Shown here one piece after another: positions 35,781 through 46,680 of a stretch of DNA of 46,680 bases (positions are counted from its first letter, which is position 1; each line of letters starts with the position of its first letter). The stretch comes from Parasitella parasitica (taxonomy: Eukaryota; Mucoromycota; Mucoromycetes; Mucorales; Mucoraceae): NCBI GenBank assembly GCA_025201805.1, contig MU619279.1, positions 103,983 through 150,662 of the forward strand. The letters are read 5' to 3'. The notes beneath the pieces were generated by a model. That model saw only the letters and a list, made by a program, of their open reading frames with translations, was not told where the DNA came from and did not search any database. Both the position numbers and the translations under genes were made by a program.

Positions 35781-36773
35781 ATGTCTAGTTCTCCTCAATG
35801 TGCTTACATCGGCTTGGGCGCTATGGGCAAATCCATGGCCGGCCATATCGCCAAGAAGCTTGAAAGTCTAAACTACCCTCCTCTTTTGGCTTACAACCGT
35901 ACTCAAGCACGCGCCGAAGATTTAAAGAAAACCCATAGAGTAGTGGTCGCCGAATCCTTGGAACAAGTAGCGCAATCTGCAGACATAATCTTTTCCTGTC
36001 TCTTGAATGACGCTGCTGTCGTCGATACTGTCAACTCTCTCAAACCTTACTTAAAACCTAACGCAATCCTTGTAGAGTCCTCTACCATCAGCCCCGCTCT
36101 TGCTCAAAAACTTGCTGCTGAACTAAAGCAGAAAAACGTCTCTTACATTGCTTGTCCCGTAGTTGGTCCTCCAGTACAAGCTGCTTCAGGTAGCTTGACT
36201 GTTTTAATTGCTGGTCCGGAAGATGCGCGCCAGCAAGTATTGCCCTTGTTGGACCAGGTTATTGGGAAAAAGGTGATTAATTTGGGCCAGGACGTTGGTG
36301 AATCATTGCGTTTAAAGCTGTGTGCCAACTTCTTTGTTACCAGCGTAGTAGAAGTGGTCGCTGAAGGCATGACTTTGGGCGAGGCAGCTGGTGTGGGCCA
36401 GGAAAATGTCAAAGAGTTGCTTGATTCCCTCTTTCCCAACACTCTTTTCGGCATCTATGCTGGCCGTATGCTGAATAATACCTACCGCGATGAGATCGCT
36501 TTCCCTATTTCCGGAGCAAAGAAGGACGTTGGTCATATCACTGAAATGGCAAAGGAGAATGGCGTCTCGCTTCCTGTTACTGAAATTTTTCTGCAAAATG
36601 CCAATAAGGTACAAGAGGAGCAAGGCAATATTGACTTGTCTGGCATTGTTGGAAGTAAGTTCACACTTTGCCATAAAAATATAGATTAAATCGTGCTAAT
36701 ATTAGTCTAAATACTAGATTTGAGAGTGAAGGCCGGTCTCGGTTTTGATCTTGAAAACAAAAAAGAGAAATAA
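35781..36773 (+). CDS. 3-hydroxyisobutyrate dehydrogenase-family oxidoreductase
   Basis: Two exons: 35781-36654 and 36718-36773, giving 309 aa. The N-terminal Rossmann fold has the family signature YIGLGAMGKSMAGHI (8-22) and the nucleotide-binding order AYNRT, SCLLNDAAVV, ILVESSTISP. The substrate segment CPVVGPPVQAASGSLTVLIAG and the catalytic Lys in GAKKDVGHI (near 250) follow the beta-hydroxyacid dehydrogenase pattern (3-HIBADH, 6PGDH-like). AYNRT ends in Arg-Thr rather than Asp at the cofactor ribose, favouring NADP(H). It may act in valine breakdown or as a glyoxylate/succinic-semialdehyde reductase. No clear mitochondrial presequence is seen, so a cytosolic reductase is possible. It converges with the catalase gene. 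Confidence 0.88.
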
Positions 36774-36916
36774 CTGTCAATTTTCAAGGCTTTCTCTGAA
36801 TACATAATTGGTTATCGTAACATTCTCTGTATCAATAAAATATAACATCTTCACCCTCAAAATAATAGTAATTCAATGCAGATTTATTGACACTTGAGAA
36901 TTAAAACTATATTTGA

Positions 36917-39475
36917 TTAAGCTTGGAAAAGTGTGTTTTTAGGTGTCGTGGGCGACTTTATAGCATTGGAGTCTGTAGGCAATCTGTTCCAGTAGCGTTG
37001 TTGGATAATACCTTGCTTGAAAAGATTTTCCAAATCATTTCCCATGTCACTAGCGAGGAATACGCCGATATTTTTTTGTTTAGGAACACTGATGTTGAGA
37101 GCTTCAGGTGGAAGCTGTGCAGCCTTCAATAAAGTAGCAGCACGACCACTAGCAGCGATGGGCTTGCCATGGCGATATGCATCCAGCAAGAACACAGAAG
37201 GTTCGTTGTATGGGAAAGCAGATACAGAATCCATAAGCAACTTAAAAGCACTCTTGTCGCCTGAAGGTACATAGACAGCATCGTAAAGAACTGAAGACGT
37301 TGTCAAGAACGTGTGAGTCGTATTGAGCCCGTCTTGTTCGCCCAATTTAAAGCCAACGTATTCAGGGTAAGCGCCTTCTTTCTTGAGGAAGTTGTACATA
37401 GCTTTTGCTTCAGAGACGTCAGTACCAGGAGCAGTAAAGATGGCCACCTTCTTGGCACGAATATTGTTAGGTTTGGGGTAGTTTTCAATGGACAAGCCCT
37501 CACTGGTCTTTTTCTCGTTCTTTGTCACAGGCTTTGGCTCGGGTACACCCAAGGAGTACGCAACACGAACAGCCAAATTGTTGTCTACACGGTTCAAAAC
37601 CTGCACCATGTTACTACGAACATTGTAATCGGGACATTTACCAATCTCAAAGCGAGCACCATCGACTAATTGCTGCTGCTCAGCGGTGGTCAGGCTGTTC
37701 CAAAAGAGCTGGGCTTGAGAAAAGTGATCAGAGTATTTGCCGCCTTTGCCTCTCTGCTTCCGGGCATTAAGCTGTTCAGGATATTCCAAGTAACCGTCAT
37801 CCTTGTCATTGGCCATGGCAGGCGTGTTGTTTTTCATGGTGTTGGGGAAGTAAGCAACTTTGCCTTTGTAAACATTGCGTTGCATGTATCCGTCACGTTG
37901 ATTGTTGTGAACAGGGACTAACGGCTTGTTTATGGGCAGTTGCAGGAAATTGGCAGAGTTCATTCTGTTGATCTGAGTGTCAAGGTAGCTAAACAGACGG
38001 CCTTGTAAGAGAGGATCATCAGTGAAAGTTATTCCTATACGTACACACACATGTCAGTGAGCGTAAGAGCTAAAATCGTATTTGCGAATACATGCCTCTG
38101 ACAATATGTCCAAGATGGAACGTAACCTGCTCGGTTTCAGAAAAGAAGTTCTCAACATTGCGATTCAATGTCATTTTGCCCAATTTAGTTACGGGAATGA
38201 TAGATTCCGGAATTATTTTGGTGGAATCAAGCAAATCAAAGTCGAATTTGTCTTCATCTTCAGGCTTTACGATTTGGACGCCGAGTTCATATTCGGGATA
38301 GTCTCCGTTCTCAATAGCGTCATACAGATCATTGCGGTGAAAATCAATGTCTTTACCAGCGATCTTCTGCGCTTCGTCCCACACCAGGTTGGACAAACCT
38401 TGCTTGGGTTTCCAATGAAATTTAACAAATACAACTTTGCCTTGCTCATTGATGAATCTGAATCTATAAGTTTGTTAAAAAAAACATTAGTAAACATGAC
38501 GCCATTGTCAAATCATTGAAAAAAAAAAAAAAAAGGTAATATTGACGTACGTGTGGACCCCAAATCCTTCAACTTGTCTGAAGCTTCTGACTAGGCCACG
38601 ACCTGAAAGCGCCCACATGACAGTGTGGATGCTTTCCGTGTGTTGCGAAAAGAAGTCGTATGAAGAACAATGCGCAGTACCTGCTTGGGGAACTTCCTTG
38701 TCAGGCTCAGGTTTAGCTGCGTGAATCAAGTCTGGAAACTTGATGGCATCTATATGTGTGTTAGTGCATTGTTTTATATATTGTATTTCAAAGCCTTGTG
38801 CACACCTTGGATAAAGAATGGGGCAATGACGTTACCGACTGCATGTAATGATGAATTAGTGCTGTGCCAGTAGATTTTCTTTGGTATAACCTTACCCAAA
38901 TCCCAGTTGCCTTCCTCGGTGTAGAAACGAGTAGAAAACCCACGGACGTCTCTGACAGTATCAGGAGAGCCTCTCGACCCCAATACAGTAGAGAAACGAA
39001 CAAAAACAGGTGTCTTTTTGTCAGGATTTTGAAGAAACTTGGCAGCAGTAACGTTGGACCAGTCGTGATAAGGCTGAAAGAATCCATGAGCGCCTACACC
39101 TCTTGCATGAACAACACGCTCTGGAATCCTAAAGTATACATGTCAGTTTGCGGCCTATGACACCGATGCTTCAATAAATGATAGTTTTACCTTTCATGAT
39201 CTATATTCAAGGAGCTTTAGTACACATGGCAATCTATCTTTTCATTATGTATGCTTACCAAAATGCATAATCTTTTCTCTCAATTGGAAGTCTTCCAACA
39301 AAGTTGGGCCTCGTTTACCAACAGTCAAGCTGTCAGTATTGTTGATTTTGACACCAAAATTAGTGGTCTCTGTGGTGCCGGCATCATTAACATAGGCATC
39401 AGCAACAGGATCTTTTTGTGCCAGGCAGTATTGAGCAATTGCACAAAGCGGGATAATAGAAGCAAGCAATTTCAT
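36917..39475 (-). CDS. Secreted large-subunit catalase
   Basis: Seven exons: 39259-39475, 39191-39200 (10 nt), 38896-39128, 38806-38838, 38551-38749, 38096-38463 and 36917-38034, giving 725 aa. Residues 1-19 are a signal peptide. The catalytic His83 lies in [11 protein letters not shown]; the tiny second exon supplies the DHER residues just before it. The catalytic Asn156 (VGN), the distal FF pair, [18 protein letters not shown] and the haem-ligand Tyr motif RLFSYLDTQ are present. The C-terminal flavodoxin-like domain ([10 protein letters not shown]...) marks a large-subunit, clade-2 catalase. It decomposes H2O2, probably outside the cell or in the wall. Intron 6 (38035-38095) needs a GC donor. 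A TATA-like box lies near 39560. Confidence 0.95.
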
Positions 39476-39556
39476 ACGTTCTTTTTGATGAATTAATGTT
39501 GATTAAAGAAGAAATACAAAAGAAATACAAAAGAAATATGAAGGATGCATTGATGT

Positions 39557-39567
39557 CTTTTTATAAG
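39557..39567 (-). promoter_or_regulatory. TATA-like box of the catalase gene
   Basis: GCTTATAAAAAG on the minus strand lies about 85 bp before the catalase ATG. Confidence 0.5.
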
Positions 39568-40115
39568 CGATATATTGATCTGGGGCGCATCTAAATGTTT
39601 CAATCAAGTTAATGCTGGTAAGTGAACTTTAATTTGTTAAAATAGTTTGTGCTCTTCATATTGTTAGTATGTACCGCTCCAATATGTTACAAACTATTTA
39701 GCAAGTCTATGGCGTCGTTCGTGTGGCCCTGCATATAATGCACTTTATTAAACTCGTTCAGAGCAGGCCCTTGGGATCAGCACTCAGGATTCAATTTATC
39801 TAGTTTCGGATTTATGTTTATTTGATGTATCCGCTACTAGTTTGTTTAGTTTATTTCTCTTGTTTCCTTCATACCAGTCAATACCTTTGTTTAACAGAAA
39901 AGGAAAATAGAGTAGACATAGTAGATGCCAAGTCTTTGTTCCAAAACGATAAATAATTCGACATAGTATATATGGCTTTTTATTTTTCTACCTCCAATTT
40001 TCTAAACATCAACTCTTTCTCATTGCCCAATATTTTTTCCCTAGTGTCCTTTACAAGGTGCTCTCAAGATACTTGCTAAAATTAATTGCTGCTGTTCTGA
40101 ATGTAGCTTGCCTTT
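39568..40115. other. Spacer upstream of catalase
   Basis: I see no coding sequence. Catalase regulatory sites are probably here, but I found no clean heat-shock or stress-response element. Confidence 0.4.
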
Positions 40116-40528
40116 TTGTTGATTGCTTATGAAGCGGCTGTTGAAGCCATTTATCATGACTTAAAAATGGCATTCTACATGCAAATGTTGTGCATTTATC
40201 CAAGAATCATTTTCAAGAACCTGATGACAATTCCTTCATGTCGGCATTCAATCATTGCCGAAATGTTTCTCTTGATAGAAACTTTCATCAATGAAAAGCT
40301 GCATTGAATTCCCATAAATTTACCGATGGTACCTCACAAGTCTTTACAGATCTTGAAACTGAGTCGGCCACTTCAGCCGTACCAGTAGAGGAATTAGTAG
40401 CAATGAAGCTGATGGCAGTGGGTTTATTCATTAAATTTATATTTAGTCTTGTCATCATGATTGGCTATCTTTTGAATCTATTTTTGAAAGGCCCTTACGT
40501 TCATAGAGATTTGGAGGTGCCCCTATAA
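40116..40528 (+). CDS. Possible small membrane protein, structure uncertain
   Basis: Two overlapping plus-strand frames meet near 40304. The second encodes an acidic stretch (FTDLETESATSAVPVEELVA) and then one strong membrane helix (GLFIKFIFSLVIMIGYLLNL), ending PYVHRDLEVPL. It has no ATG before the helix region, so it is probably a last exon starting near 40296 (AAAAG acceptor) or at the internal ATG at 40408. The first frame has no recognised domain. A single-pass or tail-anchored protein is possible; I do not recognise it. Confidence 0.3.
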
Positions 40529-40575
40529 TCCGAGCCTTTTTCTCTCTCTCTTTTCTTTCAAAATATAATAATACC

Positions 40576-41144
40576 ATGAGTCAAGTTCAGAGACAATCAT
40601 TAGAAGAACAGCAACATCAGCAGCAGCAGCAGCAACCACCTCAAGTACCTTCCCATGGACCTTTGGATATTTCGCCTACACCATCAAGATCAGTCCAACG
40701 CTCAAAGACAGTTCGTAACCTTAACTCTGCAGGAAGTAAAGTGAGAGGTCTATTCAAGAACAAAAACAACAAGACCAAAGAATCATCAACATTATTTAAT
40801 AGCGCTGGCGATGACACTAACAACACCTTCTTGACAAGGCCGCCTTTATCTTCATCTGCTTCGTACGGACCGACAAGTGGAAGCGATAGCCTTCACTATC
40901 AGCATCAGCAGCAATATACTCTCCCACCTCCACAACCGCAACTGCGATCACAGCAGCATTATCAAAAACAAGGTACACAAATATTTGCTTATTTTGTTTG
41001 ATTTCCTTTATTTATAACTTTATTTTTTGTTCTCCTTTTTTTTCTTTATTCTTGATTACTTTAGAAGAACAATTTGATATGAATTCTGCCGAAAGTGAGG
41101 TGAAATCAACTACTTTGCCTGTAGATGAAGTTGATCAAGGTCAA

Positions 41145-41235
<91 letters not shown>

Positions 41236-42200
41236 GACAGCAGCAGCAACAGCATATAAACTATCAACTGGAACTTGAACAATTAAATGAACTTATTGCC
41301 CAAAGAACACTGGAAATTCAAAACGAAAAGAAGACCAAGGAGCGTCTTCAAAACGAACTTGGTGAAGCTCAACGTATATTTAAAGAAAGAGAAGCTGAAT
41401 ATTCGTCTATTGAGCATAGTTTCTTTGAGCATACCCGTGCTATCCGTGCCACTGATGACGATTTATCCACCATTCGCGATTCTTTCAAATTGCTCAAATA
41501 CTCGATTGCTCGTTTGATCATGACTTTGAACAAAAAGGCAGACAAAGCCAAGGCTGCAGAGAAATTTTGTCAAACATGGCCCAATTTACCTATTGTCGAC
41601 CCCACTACGCAAGAATTAGAGCCTTCCTTTGTCAATCTATTGGCTGAGAAACTGGTTCATGAACATTTGGTCAAGCATGTCTTCAATGCACCCATTTACC
41701 CTGGACTCAAGGTCAACGATGCTTATCACGCTTTGAATACATGGCTCCAGCGACACAAATCTCAATTCTCTGTTCGTTTGAGACAACAAATGGCTGCTGT
41801 CGTTGCAAAGAGTAAACCAGAAACAGAAATCCAACTTGCCGCACAGAAAGAAAAACTGGTTGTAGCCAAGAAAATCTACGATGATTTAGCTGATATTTAC
41901 CACCCATTTTTGCGCGAAAATGATGCTGCTGTAGAAGAAGAAAAGCGATATTACAACAAGATTTGCGATATTGTGGATAAAGCGCTTAAATTATGCATTG
42001 CTATTCGTGGTCAAGAAGTGGAAATTAAAACGGTAGCTATAGAAGAAGGCTGCAACCAGCCGTTTGAAGAGGAAACAATGACAGAAGTGAAGGGTAGAAC
42101 AAGTGGTATGGTTCGTTTTTGCATATGTCCTACTTTTATGGGTGGCGATGGTGAACATGGTTTCCTTGAAAAGGGCAAAGTGGTTATTTCAAGTAGTTAA
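40576..42200 (+). CDS. PolyQ coiled-coil protein
   Basis: Two exons: 40576-40972 and 41065-42200, giving 510 aa. The N-terminal 130 residues are Gln/Pro/Ser-rich, with a basic segment RSKTVRNLNSAGSKVRGLFK. A long polyglutamine run from CAG/CAA repeats (41142-41256) follows. Then comes a coiled coil (about 190-245, LEQLNELIAQRTLEIQNEKK) and a helical region with LKYSIARLIMTLNKKADKA, WPNLPIVDP and LVHEHLVKHVFNAPIYPGL. The C-terminus has CICPTFMGGDGEHGFLEKGK. The globular part looks conserved rather than low-complexity, and I believe it belongs to a fungal family of unknown function. Nuclear or cytosolic scaffold roles are guesses. The GTPase paralogue B starts 106 bp after its stop. Confidence 0.75.
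41142..41256 (+). repeat. CAG/CAA polyglutamine repeat
   Basis: Nearly pure CAACAG hexamers encode more than 30 Gln with one Arg interruption (CGA) near the end. The mixed codons slow slippage, but length variation is still likely. Confidence 0.92.
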
Positions 42201-42305
42201 TAAATGATCCATGTGGTACAAGGGGTAAAAATTGCTGTATCTTTATTTCGTTTTACTTCATTATTATGTTTACCCTTTTTTTTTTTATTCCTTAAATAAG
42301 CCTAC

Positions 42306-43485
42306 ATGTCTCGAGAGAGTTCACTTGTTACTCCACAATCAGAGCATTATAGACACAACTCATTCAACAGAAATGAGAGCAACGTACGTCCAGTTGATTC
42401 TACCTCCAACTTGTATCGAGCTCCATTACCACAGCCCTATCATCTTCCCCTTCGTCAAGCTACTATGTGGGAGCTGAATGAATCACAGAGGCATTCACAT
42501 CAATCTATACGTCGAGGCTCAGAGCAAGTTTTTCATCCACCGTTGTATGCCAACACTTCATTTCCATATCAGCCTATTACAGGGTTCGAGCCGTTAGACC
42601 CATCCCAGGGATACAATACAGTGCAGCAGATATTCATTGCTGAGCCTGACGAAGATCCAATGCAGCATCTTGTAATTATACCGCTTGGAAAAACTGGAGC
42701 AGGAAAATCAAGCCTTTTAAATTTGATATTGGGTTACAATGAATTTAAAGCAAAAGCTGCAGCCAAAGTAAGTCGCAGAAGGAGGCCAAAGCGATAGCAA
42801 ATAATTGAATTCTACGTTATTTGTACAGTCTGTAACAGATTGTATAACAGAACGGACAGGAGTTTGGGCGATCGATAAAACAGAATCCATCATCACAGTG
42901 GCTGACACACCAGGATTTGCAGATTCAATGCAACGAGATACAGAATTTCTGCAAGTTTTTCAAGATTATATAGCAGATCTTGGAGGTCGTTTAGGCATTG
43001 ATGCATTCCTACTAGTCTTTCAATGTGATTCCTCGACAAACAAGTAAATTATCATTTAAAGTAGAGATATACTACATGAGCATACAGCAGCTAACACCAG
43101 TAATAGTATTATGTCTATTTTAGAGCATTTCAATAACATGATGCAACAATTTCAACCAAATACATGGTGGAACCACGTCATGCTGGTCTTTACGCGAGTG
43201 GATTATTATCCCAACCTCAAATTTCCTCCAAATATCCTTAGTAAAAAGCAGAGCATAGCAGAAATACTGATACCAGGCATTCAAAAAAAATTCAATCTGA
43301 AATCTCCACCAAAGTATGCCTTTGTTAGTAGCAAGGCTCCCAATTGTTCTTTCTCGAAGAAGGGCCAATGTGATTGTTTTGCTGCTTCAAAGTACCACTT
43401 GGATCAAATGAGAACCTTGAGGTCTAGGATAAATTCCATTCTTACAGATAATGGAGGTAGATGGATACCATCAGATTTACAATAA
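42306..43485 (+). CDS. AIG1/GIMAP-like GTPase, paralogue B
   Basis: Three exons: 42306-42767, 42829-43043 and 43101-43485, giving 353 aa. A disordered N-terminal arm of about 110 residues is longer than in paralogue A. The G domain has P-loop GKTGAGKSS (128-136), DTPGFADS (180-187) and TRVD (257-260) in the G4 position. After the G domain, the Cys motif NCSFSKKGQCDCF followed by KYH matches the C-x9-CDC...YH of paralogue A. Intron 1 follows the same AxAK codon in phase 0, and intron 2 the same TN codon in phase 2, proving common descent. No membrane segment is seen. Such GTPases act on organelle membranes or in defence in animals and plants; the fungal role is unknown. Confidence 0.87.
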
Positions 43486-44631
43486 AATCTTTTCATGCAA
43501 CATAAAACCATGTATTACACAGCATTTCAGGCAAAAATGATCACTATATCGTACAGTATAATACTGTGAGAGTGCCAAAATTAGATTTGCCATGATATGA
43601 ATTATATTTAAAAATACCTTGATACTACCTCTATAACTGAGACTGTGGTTGTTGAATAACCACAACTACAGATATCTTAAATATTATTAATTAATAAACT
43701 GATTTAAAATAGAAAATTAAATCTATAATTTAGTATTTTTAGTCAAACATATTGTTTAAATTCTATAATTAATGTATGATTGATATTAATATAGGACTAA
43801 GAAGGTTACGGATCTGTCAATAAACCCTTTAAATCGAGTATCGTTCTACATTTCTGATTTTGAAATTCCGGTATTTCAACTCCTCTATAATCGGAGTTAA
43901 ATACAATTTAAATTCAGACGGCCTCACACAATTAATGGTCAAGAAAATCCAGAAAAACATCAAACTTCTTTATTAATATGTGTAGGCTTTCTCTTTCATT
44001 CTATACATAGCTAGACCAATAATAACATGATATAAACACATCCTGAGCAGCCGTGAGCAAGAACGAACAAAACATAAATGCAACATTATTATTTCGAACA
44101 TGCTATATCTATCCAGAGTAATCAGCAAAAAGCAATGGCGTTGTAGTGAGTTTGCTGCGAAATATGACTAAAGCTGCCACTATCTTCTCTCAGTTGTTAC
44201 TTGTAAGATGATGGTTATACCCAGATTACTCGCCCGATGGCCGTGATTTTGTTTTGTGTCATTGGTCAATATTGAGTTAAATGTTCTGCTTGGTACTATT
44301 TAAATTGAAATTTATTGTTAAATTCAAGTTGCATCTTGTATTTGATAAATTGGCAAAAATATGAATCCTGAAGTAAGGAGTATGAAGATACATCAAATAT
44401 ACAACTTTTTTTTGCAACCAATGCGTCTAAATACAGGAATACAAAAGCTTCGTGAACTATTGTTTTATCAACAACCTTAAGTTGTATAGTCAGTTTTATT
44501 TCAAAGCAATTAGATACATCTTCATAATGCAGAGAATTTCGCATTTTTAAATCATTTATTTGTATCAAATTACATATGAAATGTCATTATGAATTAAGGC
44601 TACTGCCAGATCAGATCAACGGCTGATATAT
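43486..44631. other. AT-rich convergent spacer
   Basis: About 1.1 kb between two 3' ends. The small frame at 44296-44568 is AT-rich and has no domain. I see nothing else supportable. Confidence 0.4.
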
Positions 44632-45594
44632 TTACGAAGACCTCTTATCCTTTGCTTGTCTTGATACTGATGTCTCTAATTCAGTATCGTGCAATAGAAA
44701 CTTGTAAAACAAAGGAGCCAAAGGAATAGTAGCGGCATGCCATAGAGAATGAGCATCCAAAATTTCCTTGATAGGAGGAAAGTCGAAAACCTCCAAGCTC
44801 ATAGCGCAACTGACCAAGACGACGGAAACACCTACCATATAAGCAAAAGGTCTTCTCTCTGATTGTCCCCATCTGGTATACTGCATCACTGACCATCCCA
44901 GCCACAAGTTTGTTTGTAATAAGCCAACCACGATGCATGCTGTCATATTGTAGCCATAGTCAAATCGATCTAAGCTTGACAAGTAGCTTACATGAGCTAC
45001 GTAGAGGAGAGCACAAATAGTGACCCAGATCGATGCTAGTGTGTCATTCATATAGAATATACGCACAACAGCTACACAAAAACCGTAGAAAATGTAAAGA
45101 CCAGCACTAAAATAATCCAGCTTCTCTGTAATATGTGTATCTCTGGTGTGAAAGACAGTACTCCATAACCATGCATTCATGCCTACAACGGCGATTCCTA
45201 GATAGAATTTTTTAAGCCGATAGGCATCATTCACTTGTCTCTTGATAATTTTAAAGTATCGTAAATGCACAAGTCCATTGAGAATAGAGAAAGTTACAGA
45301 AGCTGGTTCTTGGATGCCGAACACGCGCTGAAAAGGCCATTTTCCATGGTATTGGTGGATGTACTTTTGATTTGCAATTGCTCTTTGTGTAATTGTTTGC
45401 ATACAATGGTAGCCACAATTTTGACGCACTGTCCACTGCAATAATCGTAGGTAGTGCGGTAACTGTGATATGTCTGTGTCGGCTGAGCATTGTTCTACAC
45501 AATTGATGTATTCTGGCAATCTATCACCACTTGACCCAAAACATACAGCGAAAAAAGTGACTAAAATGACAGCAACCGCTAAGGAATTTTTCAT
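44632..45594 (-). CDS. PER1: PER1/PGAP3 family GPI-anchor lipid-remodelling protein
   Basis: One exon, 320 aa, ATG at 45594. A signal peptide (1-20) precedes a luminal segment with conserved cysteines (INCVEQC, NCGYHC) and the motif KWPFQRVFGIQEPASVTFSI. Seven membrane segments follow. The family catalytic motifs are present: NAWLWSTVFHTRDTHITEKLDY in the middle and LDAHSLWHAATIPLAPLFY near the C-terminus, giving the conserved His and Asp residues of the CREST hydrolase superfamily. Per1/PGAP3 removes the sn-2 acyl chain of GPI anchors in the ER so that a very long chain can be added. The tail is short and basic. Only 149 bp separate its start from the next gene's stop, so its promoter is compact. 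Confidence 0.93.
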   Translation of the reverse strand: MKNSLAVAVILVTFFAVCFGSSGDRLPEYINCVEQCSADTDISQLPHYLRLLQWTVRQNCGYHCMQTITQRAIANQKYIHQYHGKWPFQRVFGIQEPASVTFSILNGLVHLRYFKIIKRQVNDAYRLKKFYLGIAVVGMNAWLWSTVFHTRDTHITEKLDYFSAGLYIFYGFCVAVVRIFYMNDTLASIWVTICALLYVAHVSYLSSLDRFDYGYNMTACIVVGLLQTNLWLGWSVMQYTRWGQSERRPFAYMVGVSVVLVSCAMSLEVFDFPPIKEILDAHSLWHAATIPLAPLFYKFLLHDTELETSVSRQAKDKRSS

Positions 45595-45743
45595 TTCTCA
45601 AGCAGAGGTTGTTCTCAGTTGTTTCTACAGGAAAAGAGAAAAATGCCTCTTTTTGCGATGAGCCCTGCCAGAAAACACAGAATTCGGGAATTCAACCACG
45701 CCTAGGGCAAAACAGGAACATAATTGTGTCAACAATATTTTAT

Positions 45744-46603
45744 TTACCATGGCACTTGGATCTCAATATTTTCGGCAGATGCAATGCCTTTTGTCACTAC
45801 ATATTCCGCACTTGCAACACAACCTTCCAGTAAAGGGATTCCTTTCCAACAGTAAGAACCAACAAACCAAATGCCATTCTTGCCCTGACATGGTCCTAAT
45901 GAGGGGTTTTTATCTCCAGTAAAAAGCTGTTGTAAAGCTTTCTTGGATTCTAATGTCACCGTAGCACGCTCAAACCAAGCAACTGAAAGCAGTTTCTTGG
46001 GGTCGACCGATAGGCAAGGATTTGTGGTTTGCATGTATAAATTGTCCGTCTTTTTTCGCAGTGTGCCGTGAGTCAAATTGATTATATGCGTGGCCATGGT
46101 GGTATCGTGAGGATAGGGCACAATAAGATCGCTTTTCCCAGGATCTACACTTTTATCGACAATGGCTAAATTGAGAGCTTTCCAATTACTCTGATCAGAG
46201 GGTAATAATCTGGTATCGGTGTGGTTAACAACAAGAGCAGTGTCGTAACAGAACGTCTGCAGCATTTCAATCTGAGCCTGCACACTTTTAATCATGGGAT
46301 CGCTTGCAGATTTCCACATCTGAAATGTTTCTTCTTTGGTATTCTTTAGCGATGCAACATATTCGTTCAATATAGATATAGCTTGGTTGCCTTGAGTAGC
46401 AAATATAACATGGTCAATATCGTATATGAGGCCATGTTCGTCCGTCAGTTGAAACCGATGCTCGGGGTTTGCGTTTGGCTTGATGCTAGTAATTTGAGTC
46501 TTCAAGTGGATGTTTTTCAGTGGAGCAGAAATGATCTTTACTACTTGCTGAACGCCAAAACCAGCAACATATGATTCTTGAAACAAACCCATTGCCATGT
46601 ATT
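45744..46603 (-). CDS. FAD-dependent oxidoreductase (COG2907-like), N-terminal part missing
   Basis: One exon visible. It begins at an acceptor at 46603 and ends in a stop at 45744 (286 codons); the earlier exons lie beyond the right edge. Features include GLFQESYVAGFGVQQV, then the second FAD-side strand DHVIFATQGNQAISIL, a mid-domain with NHTDTRLLPSDQSNWKAL, and the C-terminal FAD-binding motif GIWFVGSYCWKGIPLLEGC. The order matches predicted NAD/FAD-binding proteins near the amine-oxidase and fatty-acid cyclopropane-synthase operon flavoproteins. The first GxGxxG Rossmann motif is not visible. Substrate unknown. Confidence 0.75.
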
Positions 46604-46657
46604 CTAAACATAATCAATTAAGTCATTGAAGGGCATAATCCATCAACCGTGTGAGTT

Positions 46658-46680
46658 TTTTTTTTTTTTTTTTTTTTTTT
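46658..46680. repeat. Poly(T) tract at right edge
   Basis: The window ends in at least 20 T, lying in the intron upstream of the visible exon of the FAD oxidoreductase gene. Confidence 0.9.

Noticed and set aside
38806-38838. Loss of the catalytic Asn in catalase (GNV instead of GNN)
   Set aside because: The catalytic Asn is the first N of GNN by the standard numbering (human Asn148), and it is present.
44296-44568. 90-codon minus-strand frame
   Set aside because: AT-rich spacer sequence without domain or start context.

Overview
This 46.7 kb window is nuclear DNA from an early-diverging filamentous fungus, most likely Mucoromycota (Mucorales-like). The evidence is a dense gene layout, many short introns (mostly 45-90 bp, GTAAG/GTATG donors), AT-rich spacers with homopolymer runs, a cytosolic C1-THF synthase, a secreted large-subunit catalase, a Zn2Cys6 regulator, a cullin that resembles animal CUL2, and AIG1/GIMAP-like GTPases. 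I assign no species. The window opens in a poly(A) run and closes in a poly(T) run, so it may be a whole contig broken at homopolymers.

Left part (1-7.6 kb): an allantoate-permease-type MFS gene cut by the left edge, a probable broken small gene, a three-exon AIG1-like GTPase, an orphan Ser/Thr-rich protein, and a complete but inactivated Tc1/mariner element followed by long A tracts. 7.6-17 kb: a heat-shock-factor regulator in tandem with a Zn2Cys6 regulator, a ThrE/Prm10-like membrane protein reading away from the latter, the splicing factor YJU2, and a short TRAIP-like RING protein. 17-22 kb: C1-tetrahydrofolate synthase (10 exons) and checkpoint clamp subunit RAD9. 22-25 kb: a spacer with a decayed second transposase, then a beta-trefoil gene built of tiny exons. 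25-31.6 kb: a hexokinase-like protein with damaged kinase motifs, a CUL2-type cullin, and a SAM-domain protein convergent with it. 32.6-39.5 kb: a claudin-like four-helix membrane protein with a 19-nt exon, a Ser-rich basic protein, a 3-hydroxyisobutyrate dehydrogenase-family enzyme, and a secreted catalase with a 10-nt exon. 40-46.7 kb: a possible small membrane protein, a polyQ coiled-coil protein, a second AIG1-like GTPase, the GPI-remodelling protein PER1, and a COG2907-like FAD oxidoreductase cut by the right edge.

Exon models were built by hand: each junction was chosen to keep the reading frame and family alignment, and exon lengths were checked for phase. They explain nearly all of the open frames. 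The genes do not form one pathway. The strongest leads are the two AIG1-like GTPases with matching intron positions and a shared Cys motif; three probable GC-AG introns, two with an identical 11-nt donor region; exons of 10, 18, 19, 27 and 30 nt; a probable pseudo-hexokinase; and a CUL2-like cullin in a fungus.
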